Below are positions 1 to 8,483 of a stretch of DNA of 48,613 nucleotides, piece after piece (positions within the stretch are counted from its first letter, which is position 1; each line of letters starts with the position of its first letter). The translations under genes and the position numbers were made by a program. The stretch is from Lachnospiraceae bacterium (lineage in GTDB: Bacteria > Bacillota > Clostridia > Lachnospirales > Lachnospiraceae). The notes under the pieces were generated by a model. It did no database searches. It had not been told where the DNA came from and saw only the letters and a program-made list of their open reading frames with translations. The DNA is taken from the NCBI GenBank assembly GCA_011959105.1, contig BLLU01000128.1, forward strand, positions 1 to 48,613, written 5' to 3'.

Positions 1-72
1 TCTTAATTATACCATACAAAAGGTCATTTTTGTTTAGTTTGTCAACAGATCCAAAGTTTCACACTCTCGATA

Positions 73-195
73 GTTCTTAGCGGAATAAAGGAAGCAATTG
101 CTACAGCATTCCCCAAAACAGAATACCAGCGCTGCATTGTCCATCAGGTCAGGAACACCCTGAAATGCGTGCCTGACAAGGTAATTATAAAGTAA
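73..195 (+). pseudogene. IS256-family transposase fragment
   Basis: About 40 codons in one frame read IKEAIATAFPKTEYQRCIVHQ followed by VRNTLKCVPDK. This is the segment of IS256/Mutator transposases just before the C-terminal catalytic region. There is no start, and the frame hits TAA at 193-195 straight after the conserved part, so only a scrap remains. Its end lies 2 bases from the end of the next decayed gene on the other strand, which suggests an insertion or deletion junction near 190-198. No terminal inverted repeat can be recognised. Confidence 0.75.
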
Positions 196-197
196 AT

Positions 198-387
198 TTA
201 TCTGCGGCGTTCTACACCTTTTTCTGTCACCACAACTTCCGGAAATTCATCCAGAAGATAACTGAATTTGTCCGACAATAAATAGAATAACGCGAGAGGA
301 GAAATCTGTCGCCAGATTGCTCAGTCCTGTCACCATGGAGCCGTAATTACTCAATATATTATTTAACCTTTGCTCTTTTGATTTCAT
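198..387 (-). pseudogene. small hypothetical gene, frameshifted
   Basis: The ATG at 387 has a good ribosome site (AGAAGGAG) and sits one base after the stop of the preceding decayed gene, so the two were probably translated in series. The frame reads MKSKEQRLNNILSNYGSMV, continues through SNLATDFSSR, then stops at 247. Skipping one base after SSR restores a longer reading (LFYLLSDKFSYLLDEFPEVV, ending VERRR at 198), so the original product was about 63 residues and one extra base broke it. The family is not recognised. Confidence 0.5.
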
Positions 388-388
388 A

Positions 389-1469
389 TCACTGTTTTAC
401 TCCTTCTGCTACATTTCTAGAGCATCTCTTTCGCCTTTCTGGGCTCAAAACATAGGTATCCCGCATGTACTGCCTCAAATCATATCTTTTATCCTCTTCT
501 CTTCTACAAAGTACATCTACCAGAATACCTGCATTTTGAGGCGTCACACAGATTCGGTCAACCTATTCCCTTGCTTTGGCAGGCAGTGTAACTCCATGGC
601 CTGGATAATAGGTCATTTGCTCATCCCACACGTCCTCATATCATGTCTGGCAAGCACACACACTTTTCCTGGCTTCCATGTAATCCAACTGCGAATTTTT
701 CCCAAGATCCCTGCTGCAAATTGGCTTTACATATTCCTCCATGATCGCATATAAAATCGTTGGCATTACATCGCGAAGCCTATTCAATGCCTCCTGCTTT
801 TCATATTGCCCTAATCCCTGCCCTTATCCAAATCTCGTTCGATCCAAAATCATAAAAAGTGATGAAAGGTACTACTTCTATCTCCAGCGAACTGCTGAGC
901 AACCATGGGCTTGAAAACAGCAGGGTGACCAATTGATTTTCTGTATTGTTGTAACTGCCTTCCAGGAACAACATAATGTTGCTCCCCGACTCTAAAATCT
1001 GTTTCATTTTGGATATTGCCGACTTTCGGCTCTCCTCATTCACCTGATCCACATAAATCATTCCATTTAACTACAATGCATAAAACACCGGATTATGCTC
1101 CATCTGGTGCGTACCTCCATGAAACATATATACATTTCTGTCTACATTGTATATTGCAGAGAGTATGTCCTCATCAAAAGAATGGTTGACACACAAAATA
1201 TATGTTTTGTTTTTATCTAAATCCGGATATTGCTCTACAGTAACTTTTTTCTGAATGGACAGTCTCAAAATGTTCCACCACGACTTATTGACCATCCTGC
1301 ACAATTTGATCTCTATATCTGATGTGAAATTATTAACATCTACCGTTTCGTATCTTTTTAAGTCGGTATTGAACACCTTCTCATTCCATCATTTTTCTCT
1401 AATAGTCTTTCCGAGTGCTTCCATTACCGCATAAAACCTTAAGTTTTTTACAGCCACACCTTGTTTCAT
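389..1469 (-). pseudogene. PlsC-like acyltransferase, multiply broken
   Basis: From ATG 1469 the reading begins MKQGVAVKNLRFYAVMEALG. It contains NHSFDEDI, the HX4D acyltransferase motif, and FLEGSYN, resembling the second conserved PlsC block. It is interrupted by in-frame stops at 1389-1391 (TGA) and 1071-1073, a one-base frameshift near 800, and further stops at 641-643 (TGA) and 563-565 (TAG). The long tail still reads through as YEDVWDEQMTYYPGHGVTLP and ends VAEGVKQ at 389. The original was about 360 residues, like 1-acylglycerol-3-phosphate acyltransferases with a C-terminal extension. Substitution stops plus a frameshift point to true decay rather than one sequencing error. It was probably membrane-associated and used in phospholipid or glycolipid acylation. 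Confidence 0.7.
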
Positions 1470-1565
1470 AACAATTTTTCCTACTAACAACTATGCATTC
1501 CTTCTTTCAGCCTCGACTCATAACAACAAATGCACTATCTAAAGACTGCCTGGCCTTACCTTTTA

Positions 1566-1913
1566 TTACCATAATTCACAGTTTTCAAGTCTATTTTCTT
1601 TTAAAGCCATTTCATACCATTTTGGCAATAGTCCTATTCTCATGTCCCTTTGCGCATCCCAATACCCCAGCTTTTCTTATGGGACAAATGTATTGATAAT
1701 TGTTCTCTCATAGAATATACAGGCCATTCCTGTTGCCTCCAGGCAATGAATTCTTTACAATAAGCCTCCGATAATCCCTCTCGGCTCTGAATACCTTCTC
1801 TTACCCAAATCTCCCCCTTCAAAGTCATCAGTGAATTCCGTAAAGTTGGATGTGTTCCTAAATATAGCAGCCTGCTGTATTTCACTTCCTAAAGATTCCA
1901 TTGATAAGATCAT
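1566..1913 (-). pseudogene. hypothetical gene with two frameshifts
   Basis: Reading from ATG 1913 gives MILSMESLGSEIQQAAIFRN, then FTEFTDDFEG. After a shift it continues EIWVREGIQSREGLSEAYCK to HLSHKK, and after a second shift LGYWDAQRDMRIGLLPKWYE to a double stop at 1566. The three pieces join without overlap or gap, so an original protein of about 115 residues is likely. It is rich in Trp, Tyr and charged residues and has no signal peptide. The family is not recognised. It lies just downstream of the STAND-TPR gene, in the same direction, among other decayed genes. Confidence 0.5.
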
Positions 1914-1996
1914 GAAAAACCTTCCTCGTACTTTTTATATTTTTACAGCCGTGTTGTATCATTGCATTTTATCTCGACCCTGTAAAAAAGCTACTT

Positions 1997-4549
1997 TTAA
2001 ATATCTTCTTCAACTATTTTTTTCACTTTTTCATCAGCATTAACCCAATTTACAAAATACTCATGCTTTTGCTTTATCTCATCGATAAATTTTTCTAATC
2101 GCCGATCATTTATGACGATTCTCCTCAATTCTTCCCAATAGCGCACATTATTTTTTAGCGCACTAATATTTTGATGCTCGTAATTTACCTTAAGCAATTC
2201 CGGATAATAACCCAGTGCCTGTGCAATGTATTTTCCATTAACAGACAATTGCTGTCTATACATCTCTATGACGCAACCAATAATTCTTTGCTGACTAATG
2301 CTTTTCCCCTTTTCATTCATCAATGCTTCCCGTATTTTTAACGCATTTTCATGTTGTGTAATTGCCTCTTCATAGTTCTGCATATAAAAATAATCAGTCG
2401 CAATTGTGGTATACGAAGTGGCGATTGACTCCTTCATGGCAGCGGCCTTTTGAGGCTCTGTTAGCAAACGTTCGTATTCTATCTGACGTATTTCCAAAGC
2501 CTGTCTATGTACTTCCAGGGCCTGATTCAAATAAAACACTTTCCTTGTTTGATCACATTTGCTTTTTGCTAAATAATTTGACCCAAAATTGCTCAATATC
2601 TTTGCTCTTTTTTGGGCATACTCTCTCCTGTCAGTTTGAGCAGAATCCATCATAGTTTCTAAATCTTGCATGGCTTGTTTCAAAAGCCCATGTGACTTAT
2701 CCAGCGTTTCCATGCCGTCAAAGCAATTATTGAGACTATATGCGACCCCGCTCATTACTCTGACTTTTTCCATAAGATTATCGTTGTACAGGTTTATGTT
2801 ATCCTCAATGACCTTTGCAATCTCCAAAGAATATGCTCTTTGATCCAGTTCGTCATAAATATCGCTTAAATCATAAAACAATCTAAGCAAATCAAGATTC
2901 AGCATATCAGGGGAATTAAAAAGATTAAAAATTTCCTGAGCATATTTCTTATACTTTAACCGCTGCTCAAACTGGACTCCGATCTCGATCTTCCCCTTAA
3001 TATTTTTGCAGTATTTGTCACAGAGTTGAACAGACGCATAACCGTTTCGCACCGCAATTTCTCGTATCATAGGGTGAAGATATATTGTCACTGTATCCAT
3101 CAGAATCCAATTGCTGTCTATCAGCTTCATTAGAGCGTTATCATTTTCACTCTCCGTCAATGCCAGAAATTCCTGCTTCTTCATTCCATCCAAAGGTAAT
3201 AAAAGCGCATTAGCAAATACTGTATTTACAACACTGTTTTCCCTGATACCTCCCATATCCAGTAAAGCATATGTCTGTTCATAGGCCGTTTGTGCTTCCC
3301 TATCCTGTATGTCAGCATATGTTCCTATTTGCGTGGTTTCTTTCTGCATATTGCAATTTTTCAACCTATCCAATACCTCTGAGGCCTTCTTGCAAAGGTC
3401 AAATCGCTTTAAAATATTAGCAACCAATATAATCAGTAATGTATTGCCCTGTAAAATACGAATAATTTCCTCTATAATCTTCTTTTCATTCTCTCCATTA
3501 ATCACACTACCATAATATTTTTCAAACAATTGAAGTGTTTCTTTTATTGGCGTCACTTCTATTGCATTTTGTTCTATTCGAGTTCGTGTTGTAAACAAGA
3601 TATGAATGCCTGTGTTCACCAGTTCCTTATAGTACTCTCCCGTTAATTCCTCTTCTATGCCTCGGCCTCCTACTCTCTGCAAAGCATTTTCATCAAAGTT
3701 ATCGATGACAAGCAAAACAGGTTTTTCCTGCTCCTCTTTCTTCCAATATTCCAAAACCGCCTTCCCGCCATTTTTTAAACTGCTTTTCGCCAGCTTTGCG
3801 ACTGTGCGTTCAATACTTTCTTCATATGGCACAAGATACACATCTTCTTTTTCACATACCGTTCTTGCATAGCGTTTGGCCAAGGTCGTCTTCCCCATAC
3901 CGGGGCGCCCATATAAGAATGCAACATTACTTCCGTCATCATACATAGCCTGTATGTTTTTCAGTATGTTTTCATGTCCTACAATCTTAGAAGGGTCATC
4001 AATCTGTGGCCGACTCGGCGCTACTTCGATAGGGGATTTTGTTTTTTGGTGGATATCCTTTATAGCATTCCTGATTATTGATAACTGTTCATTAAGAACC
4101 TGTATTTCCGCATCTTGCAAATTATTTCTATACCGTTCCTCAATGATATTCTGCATAAGTTCTAAATCATGAGCAAAATTAATGTCTATATCTTTTAGCA
4201 TGTCCAAAATAAAAAGTATAAGATTATTTTTTAAATTCTCTCTACTCTCTATAGGAACTTGACATATTTGAAATTTTTCGTCCAATTGATTGTTCAAATC
4301 AATAAGTAACTGAATATCTCTATTTTGAATCTTACTCGCCAAGTCTTCTTTCGATTCTTCGATCATTGTTTCCAATTGTTTTCTTTGATTAGGTCCTTGT
4401 GCCTCTAAATATTGCTCTATCGCCTGACTTAATTCATTTTTTATATTCGCATAATCCACCCTTTCTTGTACATTTGCTCTTATCACCGTAAAAATTGCAT
4501 TCTTTATACTTCCGCTAAACAGTATATCCACTAACATTGAAGTATCCAT
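1997..4549 (-). CDS. STAND (NB-ARC-like) ATPase with TPR repeats
   Basis: 850 residues. Residues 1-180 are a helical, charged N-terminal region that matches no effector I can name. Residues 188-330 are a STAND/NB-ARC-like NTPase: Walker A GRPGMGKT (214-221), Walker B LLVIDNFD (279-286), and FTTRTR (319-324) as the sensor region. A helical winged-type region follows. Residues about 590-790 carry tetratricopeptide-like repeats such as YEEAITQHENALKIREAL. Proteins of this architecture act as ligand-triggered switches; many bacterial ones are anti-phage sensors in which the repeats bind the trigger. Start ATG 4549 has AAAGGAG at good spacing. The gene is intact although its surroundings are decayed, and is visibly AT-rich. 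A defence role is inferred; a signalling regulator is the alternative. Confidence 0.8.
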   Translation of the reverse strand: MDTSMLVDILFSGSIKNAIFTVIRANVQERVDYANIKNELSQAIEQYLEAQGPNQRKQLETMIEESKEDLASKIQNRDIQLLIDLNNQLDEKFQICQVPIESRENLKNNLILFILDMLKDIDINFAHDLELMQNIIEERYRNNLQDAEIQVLNEQLSIIRNAIKDIHQKTKSPIEVAPSRPQIDDPSKIVGHENILKNIQAMYDDGSNVAFLYGRPGMGKTTLAKRYARTVCEKEDVYLVPYEESIERTVAKLAKSSLKNGGKAVLEYWKKEEQEKPVLLVIDNFDENALQRVGGRGIEEELTGEYYKELVNTGIHILFTTRTRIEQNAIEVTPIKETLQLFEKYYGSVINGENEKKIIEEIIRILQGNTLLIILVANILKRFDLCKKASEVLDRLKNCNMQKETTQIGTYADIQDREAQTAYEQTYALLDMGGIRENSVVNTVFANALLLPLDGMKKQEFLALTESENDNALMKLIDSNWILMDTVTIYLHPMIREIAVRNGYASVQLCDKYCKNIKGKIEIGVQFEQRLKYKKYAQEIFNLFNSPDMLNLDLLRLFYDLSDIYDELDQRAYSLEIAKVIEDNINLYNDNLMEKVRVMSGVAYSLNNCFDGMETLDKSHGLLKQAMQDLETMMDSAQTDRREYAQKRAKILSNFGSNYLAKSKCDQTRKVFYLNQALEVHRQALEIRQIEYERLLTEPQKAAAMKESIATSYTTIATDYFYMQNYEEAITQHENALKIREALMNEKGKSISQQRIIGCVIEMYRQQLSVNGKYIAQALGYYPELLKVNYEHQNISALKNNVRYWEELRRIVINDRRLEKFIDEIKQKHEYFVNWVNADEKVKKIVEEDI

Positions 4550-4585
4550 ATCGTTATCTCCTTTGCTGTTTTTTATAATAATTTT

Positions 4586-4789
4586 CTATTTCTTCAGCGC
4601 CATATAATCCACTTTCCCACCGCTGTCAGAGCAGAGCATCAATCTTCCCAGCATCTCTGCTTGCCAATAGTTGTAGTACAATATTTTTTTTGTTACCGTA
4701 CCGCTTTCGCTCGCTACACTAACCACACAGGTGGATTCACCATACTTGAATGTCGCCAGCACTTCCTCCTTAAATTCATTGTGCCCCAA
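4586..4789 (-). CDS. small hypothetical ORF upstream of the STAND gene
   Basis: 67 codons from a TTG at 4789, ending 36 bases before the STAND gene and in the same direction. The product includes FKEEVLATFKYGESTCVVSV and ends VDYMALKK. There is no ATG start and no clear ribosome site, and an in-frame TGA lies just upstream, so this may be the tail of a lost gene rather than a working one. The sequence looks protein-like (alternating strands and charged helix) but I do not recognise a family. Confidence 0.35.
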   Translation of the reverse strand: MGHNEFKEEVLATFKYGESTCVVSVASESGTVTKKILYYNYWQAEMLGRLMLCSDSGGKVDYMALKK

Positions 4790-4811
4790 CAGCGTCCGTT
4801 TTCAATCTGTA

Positions 4812-4842
4812 ATTACTATAATGCCGCTAGCATTATAGTAAT
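4812..4842. repeat. perfect 13-bp inverted repeat
   Basis: Arms 4812-4824 and 4830-4842 are perfect reverse complements (ATTACTATAATGC and its mirror) around a 5-base spacer. TATAAT occurs inside, in both orientations. No U-tract follows, so an intrinsic terminator is unlikely. It lies upstream of the small ORF and the STAND gene, so an operator overlapping their promoter is the simplest reading. Confidence 0.6.
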
Positions 4843-4954
4843 CAATATGTTTTATCCAGTCGGATGGTTTAAATTTAGGCACAATTACAACTGAACCCCC
4901 ATACATAATGGCATATGCATACACACAAAAGTCCATATATAACATATAAAATCA

Positions 4955-5502
4955 TTACATCCAAAACATCTCCTGTCTCTTATGCTCGTAGCATTGAATA
5001 TATTGACAGACAATCGCATTCATTGTATTATCTGAAAGCAATACCATCTTGGGGAAGCCCGTAGCACCGCCGATGTGCGCCCATGCGCACACCTCTCTGC
5101 TGTCCTTTTTATATAGAGTCAAGGTCTTCATCGCACTGGCTATAAAGTATTCCCATTATATACCCTATCCTGTTTACTAAAACCCCTGTTTTGTCCCTTC
5201 ATTTCCCACAAAAATTCTGCTTTAACTCTGGTTGGCATATAGTCTGACTGTGAATACATAATAACCTTGTTGACTCCTGCTTTTTCCGCCGCCTGCAAGA
5301 CCTTCTCTTCAAACACACCCATATAAGTCATTTTCATTCCGAAGTAATTCAGTGCAATATCCTCCAAATGGTCTATGTTGTTCTCCCATAGATACTCATA
5401 AGGTGCACACTCCGGTAACTTTGCATTGCCCGCCTCCTCGCTATAATACTTCAGCCACGGCTTGTCGATGGATGGGTAGCCCGTTAAGATTTTATCTTTC
5501 AT
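4955..5502 (-). pseudogene. AMP-forming acyl-CoA synthetase remnant
   Basis: ATG 5502 (ribosome site GAGGAAA) starts MKDKILTGYPSIDKPWLKYY, a typical N-terminus of clostridial AMP-binding acyl-CoA ligases. It continues through DIALNYFGMKMTYMGVFE, then jumps to AEKAGVNKVIMYSQSDYMP, which in full-length enzymes lies many residues later: an internal deletion. The frame stops at 5140. In a second frame, ATG 5131 to TAA 4955 encodes 58 residues including AHIGGATGFPKMVLLSDN. That is the nucleotide-binding P-loop motif of the same family (usual form TGGTTGFPK), here with A replacing the first T. The adenylation core after that point is missing, so the enzyme cannot work. Confidence 0.7.
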
Positions 5503-5551
5503 TCTGTTTCCTCTTTTTTCATCCCATACATTGATTTTCTGTTCTTGTTAA

Positions 5552-5580
5552 ATAATATCACATACATCTGAATCAAGCAA
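5552..5580 (-). promoter_or_regulatory. promoter of the acyl-CoA synthetase remnant
   Basis: On the minus strand TTGCTT (5575-5580) and TATTAT (5552-5557) are 17 bases apart, about 50 bases before ATG 5502. This is a reasonable sigma-A pattern. The plus-strand extended -10 TGCTATAAT near 5587 probably serves the divergent XRE gene. Confidence 0.45.
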
Positions 5581-5656
5581 TAGTTATGCTATAATCAAAT
5601 CCTATCTATTCATTCTTCTGAACAATATAATAAATACAAAATACAGAGGTATTTAA

Positions 5657-5954
5657 ATGGATGTGATGAAACGTATTGATGAAAGAACGCGATTGGTCTA
5701 ATTACAAATTAGACGCAGAATCCGGCCTTTCTTCCTCCACTATCACCAACATATATCGCAAAAATACAATACCTTCTATTTCCACTCTGGAAGCCATATG
5801 CTCCGCTTTTGGAATCACTTTGGCACAATTCTTTACTGAAGACAGCTATACTGTTCAATTGAACAGTGAACAACGTGATTTATTTCATCGTTGGGTATCT
5901 TTGACCGATAGCCAAAAAGAACTTATTTATAAACTGCTTCAGGAAATAAAATAG
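5657..5954 (+). CDS. XRE-family DNA-binding protein, start region damaged
   Basis: The product, as read from 5676/5679, is about 91 residues with an XRE helix-turn-helix: NYKLDAESGLSSSTITNIYR, then PSISTLEAICSAFGITLAQF. Such proteins are small repressors. The likely original start is ATG 5657, which has AGAGG upstream and reads MDVMKRIDE, but that frame ends after 14 codons. The HTH frame can start only at TTG 5676 or ATG 5679, which lack a ribosome site. In relatives the N-terminus is usually MDVMKRIDELMKERDWS, so an 8-base loss between GATG repeats would explain the break. Whether it is expressed is uncertain. Confidence 0.65.
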
Positions 5955-6039
5955 AACCCCAATTCCAGATTTCAAAATCAGAGTCCTTTCTATGCTTTTC
6001 CAGATTTCTGCTTCCCGCTGAGCCTTCCGAAAAACTCCT

Positions 6040-6177
6040 TTACCCCATCCACCTGCTCAGCACCACGCTTGCCACCGTACCCGCCAGAGTAGAGAGCAGA
6101 GCCTTGGTCAAGGTGTACCTAGTCTTTGTCACCTTCGCTGCCAGGAAATAGACGCTAATGGTGTAAAAACAGGTTTT
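6040..6177 (-). pseudogene. spmB 3'-end copy (45 codons)
   Basis: The last 45 residues, KTCFYTISVYFLAAKVTKTR to VVLSRWMG, match the end of the full SpmB encoded at 12603-13130 at roughly two thirds of positions, down to the stop codon; the DNA is clearly diverged. Upstream the frame runs back to 6255 through residues unlike SpmB (AFPPIDTIP). The fragment cannot function and marks a rearrangement border next to the AT-rich defence block. Confidence 0.75.
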
Positions 6178-6320
6178 CGGTATGGTGTCAATAGGAGGAA
6201 ATGCTTTTTCCTCGTCTGGGATTGATTTCTCCTGTGTAGCAAAAAAGGACGTCATTTCATGCCCTTTTTGTACTTTGTAACTTTATCTGAGTCGTATGAC
6301 CCTTAGTTTTTCATATATTG

Positions 6321-6647
6321 TCATAAAAATTTCGGCTGATGAATAATAATATGTATCTCTTTATCTCTCAGCTTTCTTTCATAGGCTTTCTGAAAAGCGA
6401 ATGCATTTTCAATGATTTTTTCTTTGTCATAAATAAAGAAATAGATACATTTAGCACTATAGTGTATCATACCTGCCTCTATCTCCTCAATTAGCTTTTT
6501 CAGCAACATACCTTTTCTTGTACATTTTATTTCAATGACATTATTCAAATCGAGCCAAATGTCTGTCCGCACCGTCCCATATCCTGTATCCTCATTTACC
6601 TCCAGTCGTGCCATTGGGTATAGTGGTTTAAGGTAAGCATACAGCAA
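6321..6647 (-). CDS. PD-(D/E)xK nuclease domain, 3' part of a split gene
   Basis: The reading contains TVRTDIWLDLNNVIEIKCTR, with an Asp followed by E-x-K, the catalytic pattern of PD-(D/E)xK nucleases. Then come KKLIEEIEAGMIHYSAKCI and YFFIYDKEK, a usual helix-strand ending of that fold. There is no proper start: the frame extends upstream without stop (KEQLRCLKIRNEYDVQYLLY) into the end of the preceding gene. The two therefore look like one gene of about 245 codons, broken by a -1 shift near AAAAGG at about 6693-6700. A natural ribosomal frameshift is possible but the site is not a canonical slippery heptamer. Confidence 0.65.
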   Translation of the reverse strand: MLYAYLKPLYPMARLEVNEDTGYGTVRTDIWLDLNNVIEIKCTRKGMLLKKLIEEIEAGMIHYSAKCIYFFIYDKEKIIENAFAFQKAYERKLRDKEIHIIIHQPKFL

Positions 6648-6685
6648 ATATTGTACATCGTATTCATTCCTTATTTTCAGACACC

Positions 6686-7060
6686 TTAGCTGTTCCTTTT
6701 GAATGTTTCCTTTTTGTGGGGTTCTCTTTCCAGCAAATTCTCCAAGAACAGATAATAATTATTCAGCACCTTAACAAGCAGTTCCCCATCTGTATGATTG
6801 TCCATAATCTCTGCAAGGAATTTAGCCACCCTGTTCTTTGCCTCTTCCATCCTTTCTTTTGTGTCCTTTTCGGAATATTCATTTCGCAGATAATACGCTT
6901 TTCTTTCCAGTTCAATCAAATATCTGGAATCCATTTCAAGACTTATCATATATGTGCGCAAATGACAAACCACATCTTCAAAAGCCCTGGCATCTGGAGC
7001 ATTTTTCACCCGATCTATAGCTTCTCCCATGCTTTTTATGAGATTATCACCACTAAACAT
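6686..7060 (-). CDS. helical N-terminal part of the split nuclease
   Basis: 124 residues starting MFSGDNLIKSMGEAIDRVKN. It is mostly alpha-helical and charged, with no motif of its own. The start overlaps the last 8 bases of the ATPase gene (which ends at 7053), so translation is probably coupled and the two products should work together. A -1 shift before its stop leads straight into the PD-(D/E)xK frame downstream, so this is best read as the front half of one nuclease protein. The family is not recognised. Confidence 0.6.
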   Translation of the reverse strand: MFSGDNLIKSMGEAIDRVKNAPDARAFEDVVCHLRTYMISLEMDSRYLIELERKAYYLRNEYSEKDTKERMEEAKNRVAKFLAEIMDNHTDGELLVKVLNNYYLFLENLLEREPHKKETFKRNS

Positions 7061-8242
7061 TCTTTATTCCGACTCCCCAACGCAAATAAAACAGGAACAA
7101 AGGATCCTGTATATATAATACCCCCTCTTTCCAGTCAAGCATCTTAAAAATGTCTTCCCTACCATCTAACAGCTCCTGTAGCTTAGCCAGACTCTCCTTG
7201 ATTGTCTGTGCAGAGGGCTTTTTGCCATCCTCCTGAATCAAACGATAAATACGTTCTTTTACATCCTCAAATTCCAGCTTCATAATCGGCGGATTTTCGG
7301 CAATTGATTTAACAATCAACTCATAAATATCATACCCCTGTCCATTATGCGCCAGAAACATATTCCTGCTCTTCCCTCTCGTGTTGGGGCCTTTTAACAT
7401 AAATGAGACTACATCGCCATATTCAAAATTTGCAGTTGTATAGTGATATGCTGTTTCCAATATTTCAAAACCAACTTGCCCGCTTTCGCTTCCTAACATT
7501 TCCAATATTGTACATATATTCAGACAAATATACTGCATTAGCTGCGGCGATGAAAGGCTTTCCACCGCGATTTGCGCCGCTACTTCATCCTTTATTTGTA
7601 TACCAAGCTTTTGAAACCCTACCTTTGCAATTTCCTTTAAAGCATCCACTTCCCACGATTCCATGTTAATCAGACACAATTGTCCTGAAAGATCTGCGTT
7701 CCGCCGAATCGCTTCATCCGCTCGGTGGGGCAGCGAAACAACAATCGCTTTGAAGCCCCTTCTGATCGCATCTTTCAATTGCTGTGCAATCTGCATCCGC
7801 TTTGATTCCGGAGCATAATGAAAATCATCTATAACCAGAACCAGATTCTCATCTTTGTAAAAATCTATGATTTTGTCTTTTGTCAAAGAATATGTTTCCC
7901 GTTTTGAATATTTATCGCTGGTATCCGTAATTGTTTTTTCTGAAGAAAACTGTCCTTCATAAGCCAGTCCCGCTTTTGCCGCAGCTAATCTCCAAAAATC
8001 CGTATCTTCCTCAAAATCTGCGCCGGATACTTCCACAATATTTTCAAATCCCATCACTTTCTCACAAAGAATGGTTTTTCCCATTTTTGAAGGTCCCACC
8101 AAAGAAGTCAGGAAACCCGACACCTTTATTACCTGTGATAACCGAAACTCATACGGCAGATCCGAAACGGCAGATTTGCGTGATATATAGGTGTACTCTG
8201 GAAATGCCCCGGTCTGAAAACATCCTCTGCCCTTAATGCCAT
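7053..8242 (-). CDS. AAA/STAND-type ATPase, partner of the nuclease; 5' frameshift
   Basis: The main frame (GTG 8123 to 7053, 356 residues) has Walker A GPSKMGKT (residues 10-17) and Walker B LVLVIDDFHY (94-103), followed by a helical region. The P-loop lies too close to that start. Upstream, ATG 8242 has a strong site (GAGAGGAGAAA) and reads MALRAEDVFRPG; adding one G in the run near 8212 lets it continue FPEYTYISRKSAVSDLPYEF directly into the P-loop frame. The real protein is therefore about 396 residues and carries a one-base deletion, either a true mutation or a homopolymer sequencing error. It overlaps the nuclease gene by 8 bases. A two-gene defence or toxin-like module is the likely role. 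Confidence 0.7.
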
Positions 8243-8483
8243 AATATATTTCTCCTCTCTTGTGGTAACTTTCTATAAAGCATTATATCATGAATCTTCC
8301 ATTTATGATTGCCGCTCGCCGCTCGCCAAATAAGTAAACACATTTTTCTCACTAACACCCATTATATCATATATTAATTCTTTTTAAGCCTTTTTATTAT
8401 TTTTATATGATTTAATCCTTTTTACTCCCTTCTACAAGTATTGATACGTTTAAATATCGGTTCTGTAGTAAAATACGATTTCT
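8243..8483 (-). promoter_or_regulatory. AT-rich promoter region of the ATPase-nuclease pair
   Basis: This 241-base gap holds two minus-strand TATAAT hexamers (8282-8287 and 8361-8366), but neither has a good -35 at proper spacing. A tandem GCCGCTC repeat sits near 8312-8325. A terminator for the NACHT gene is not obvious. Confidence 0.35.

Noticed and set aside
536..754. Plus-strand frame of 72 codons near the window start
   Set aside because: It lies opposite the acyltransferase pseudogene, whose remnants explain the sequence better.
6690..6700. Programmed -1 ribosomal frameshift in the nuclease gene
   Set aside because: AAAAGG is not a canonical slippery heptamer and no strong downstream stem was seen; kept only as a possibility, since decay or sequencing error fits the damaged neighbours.
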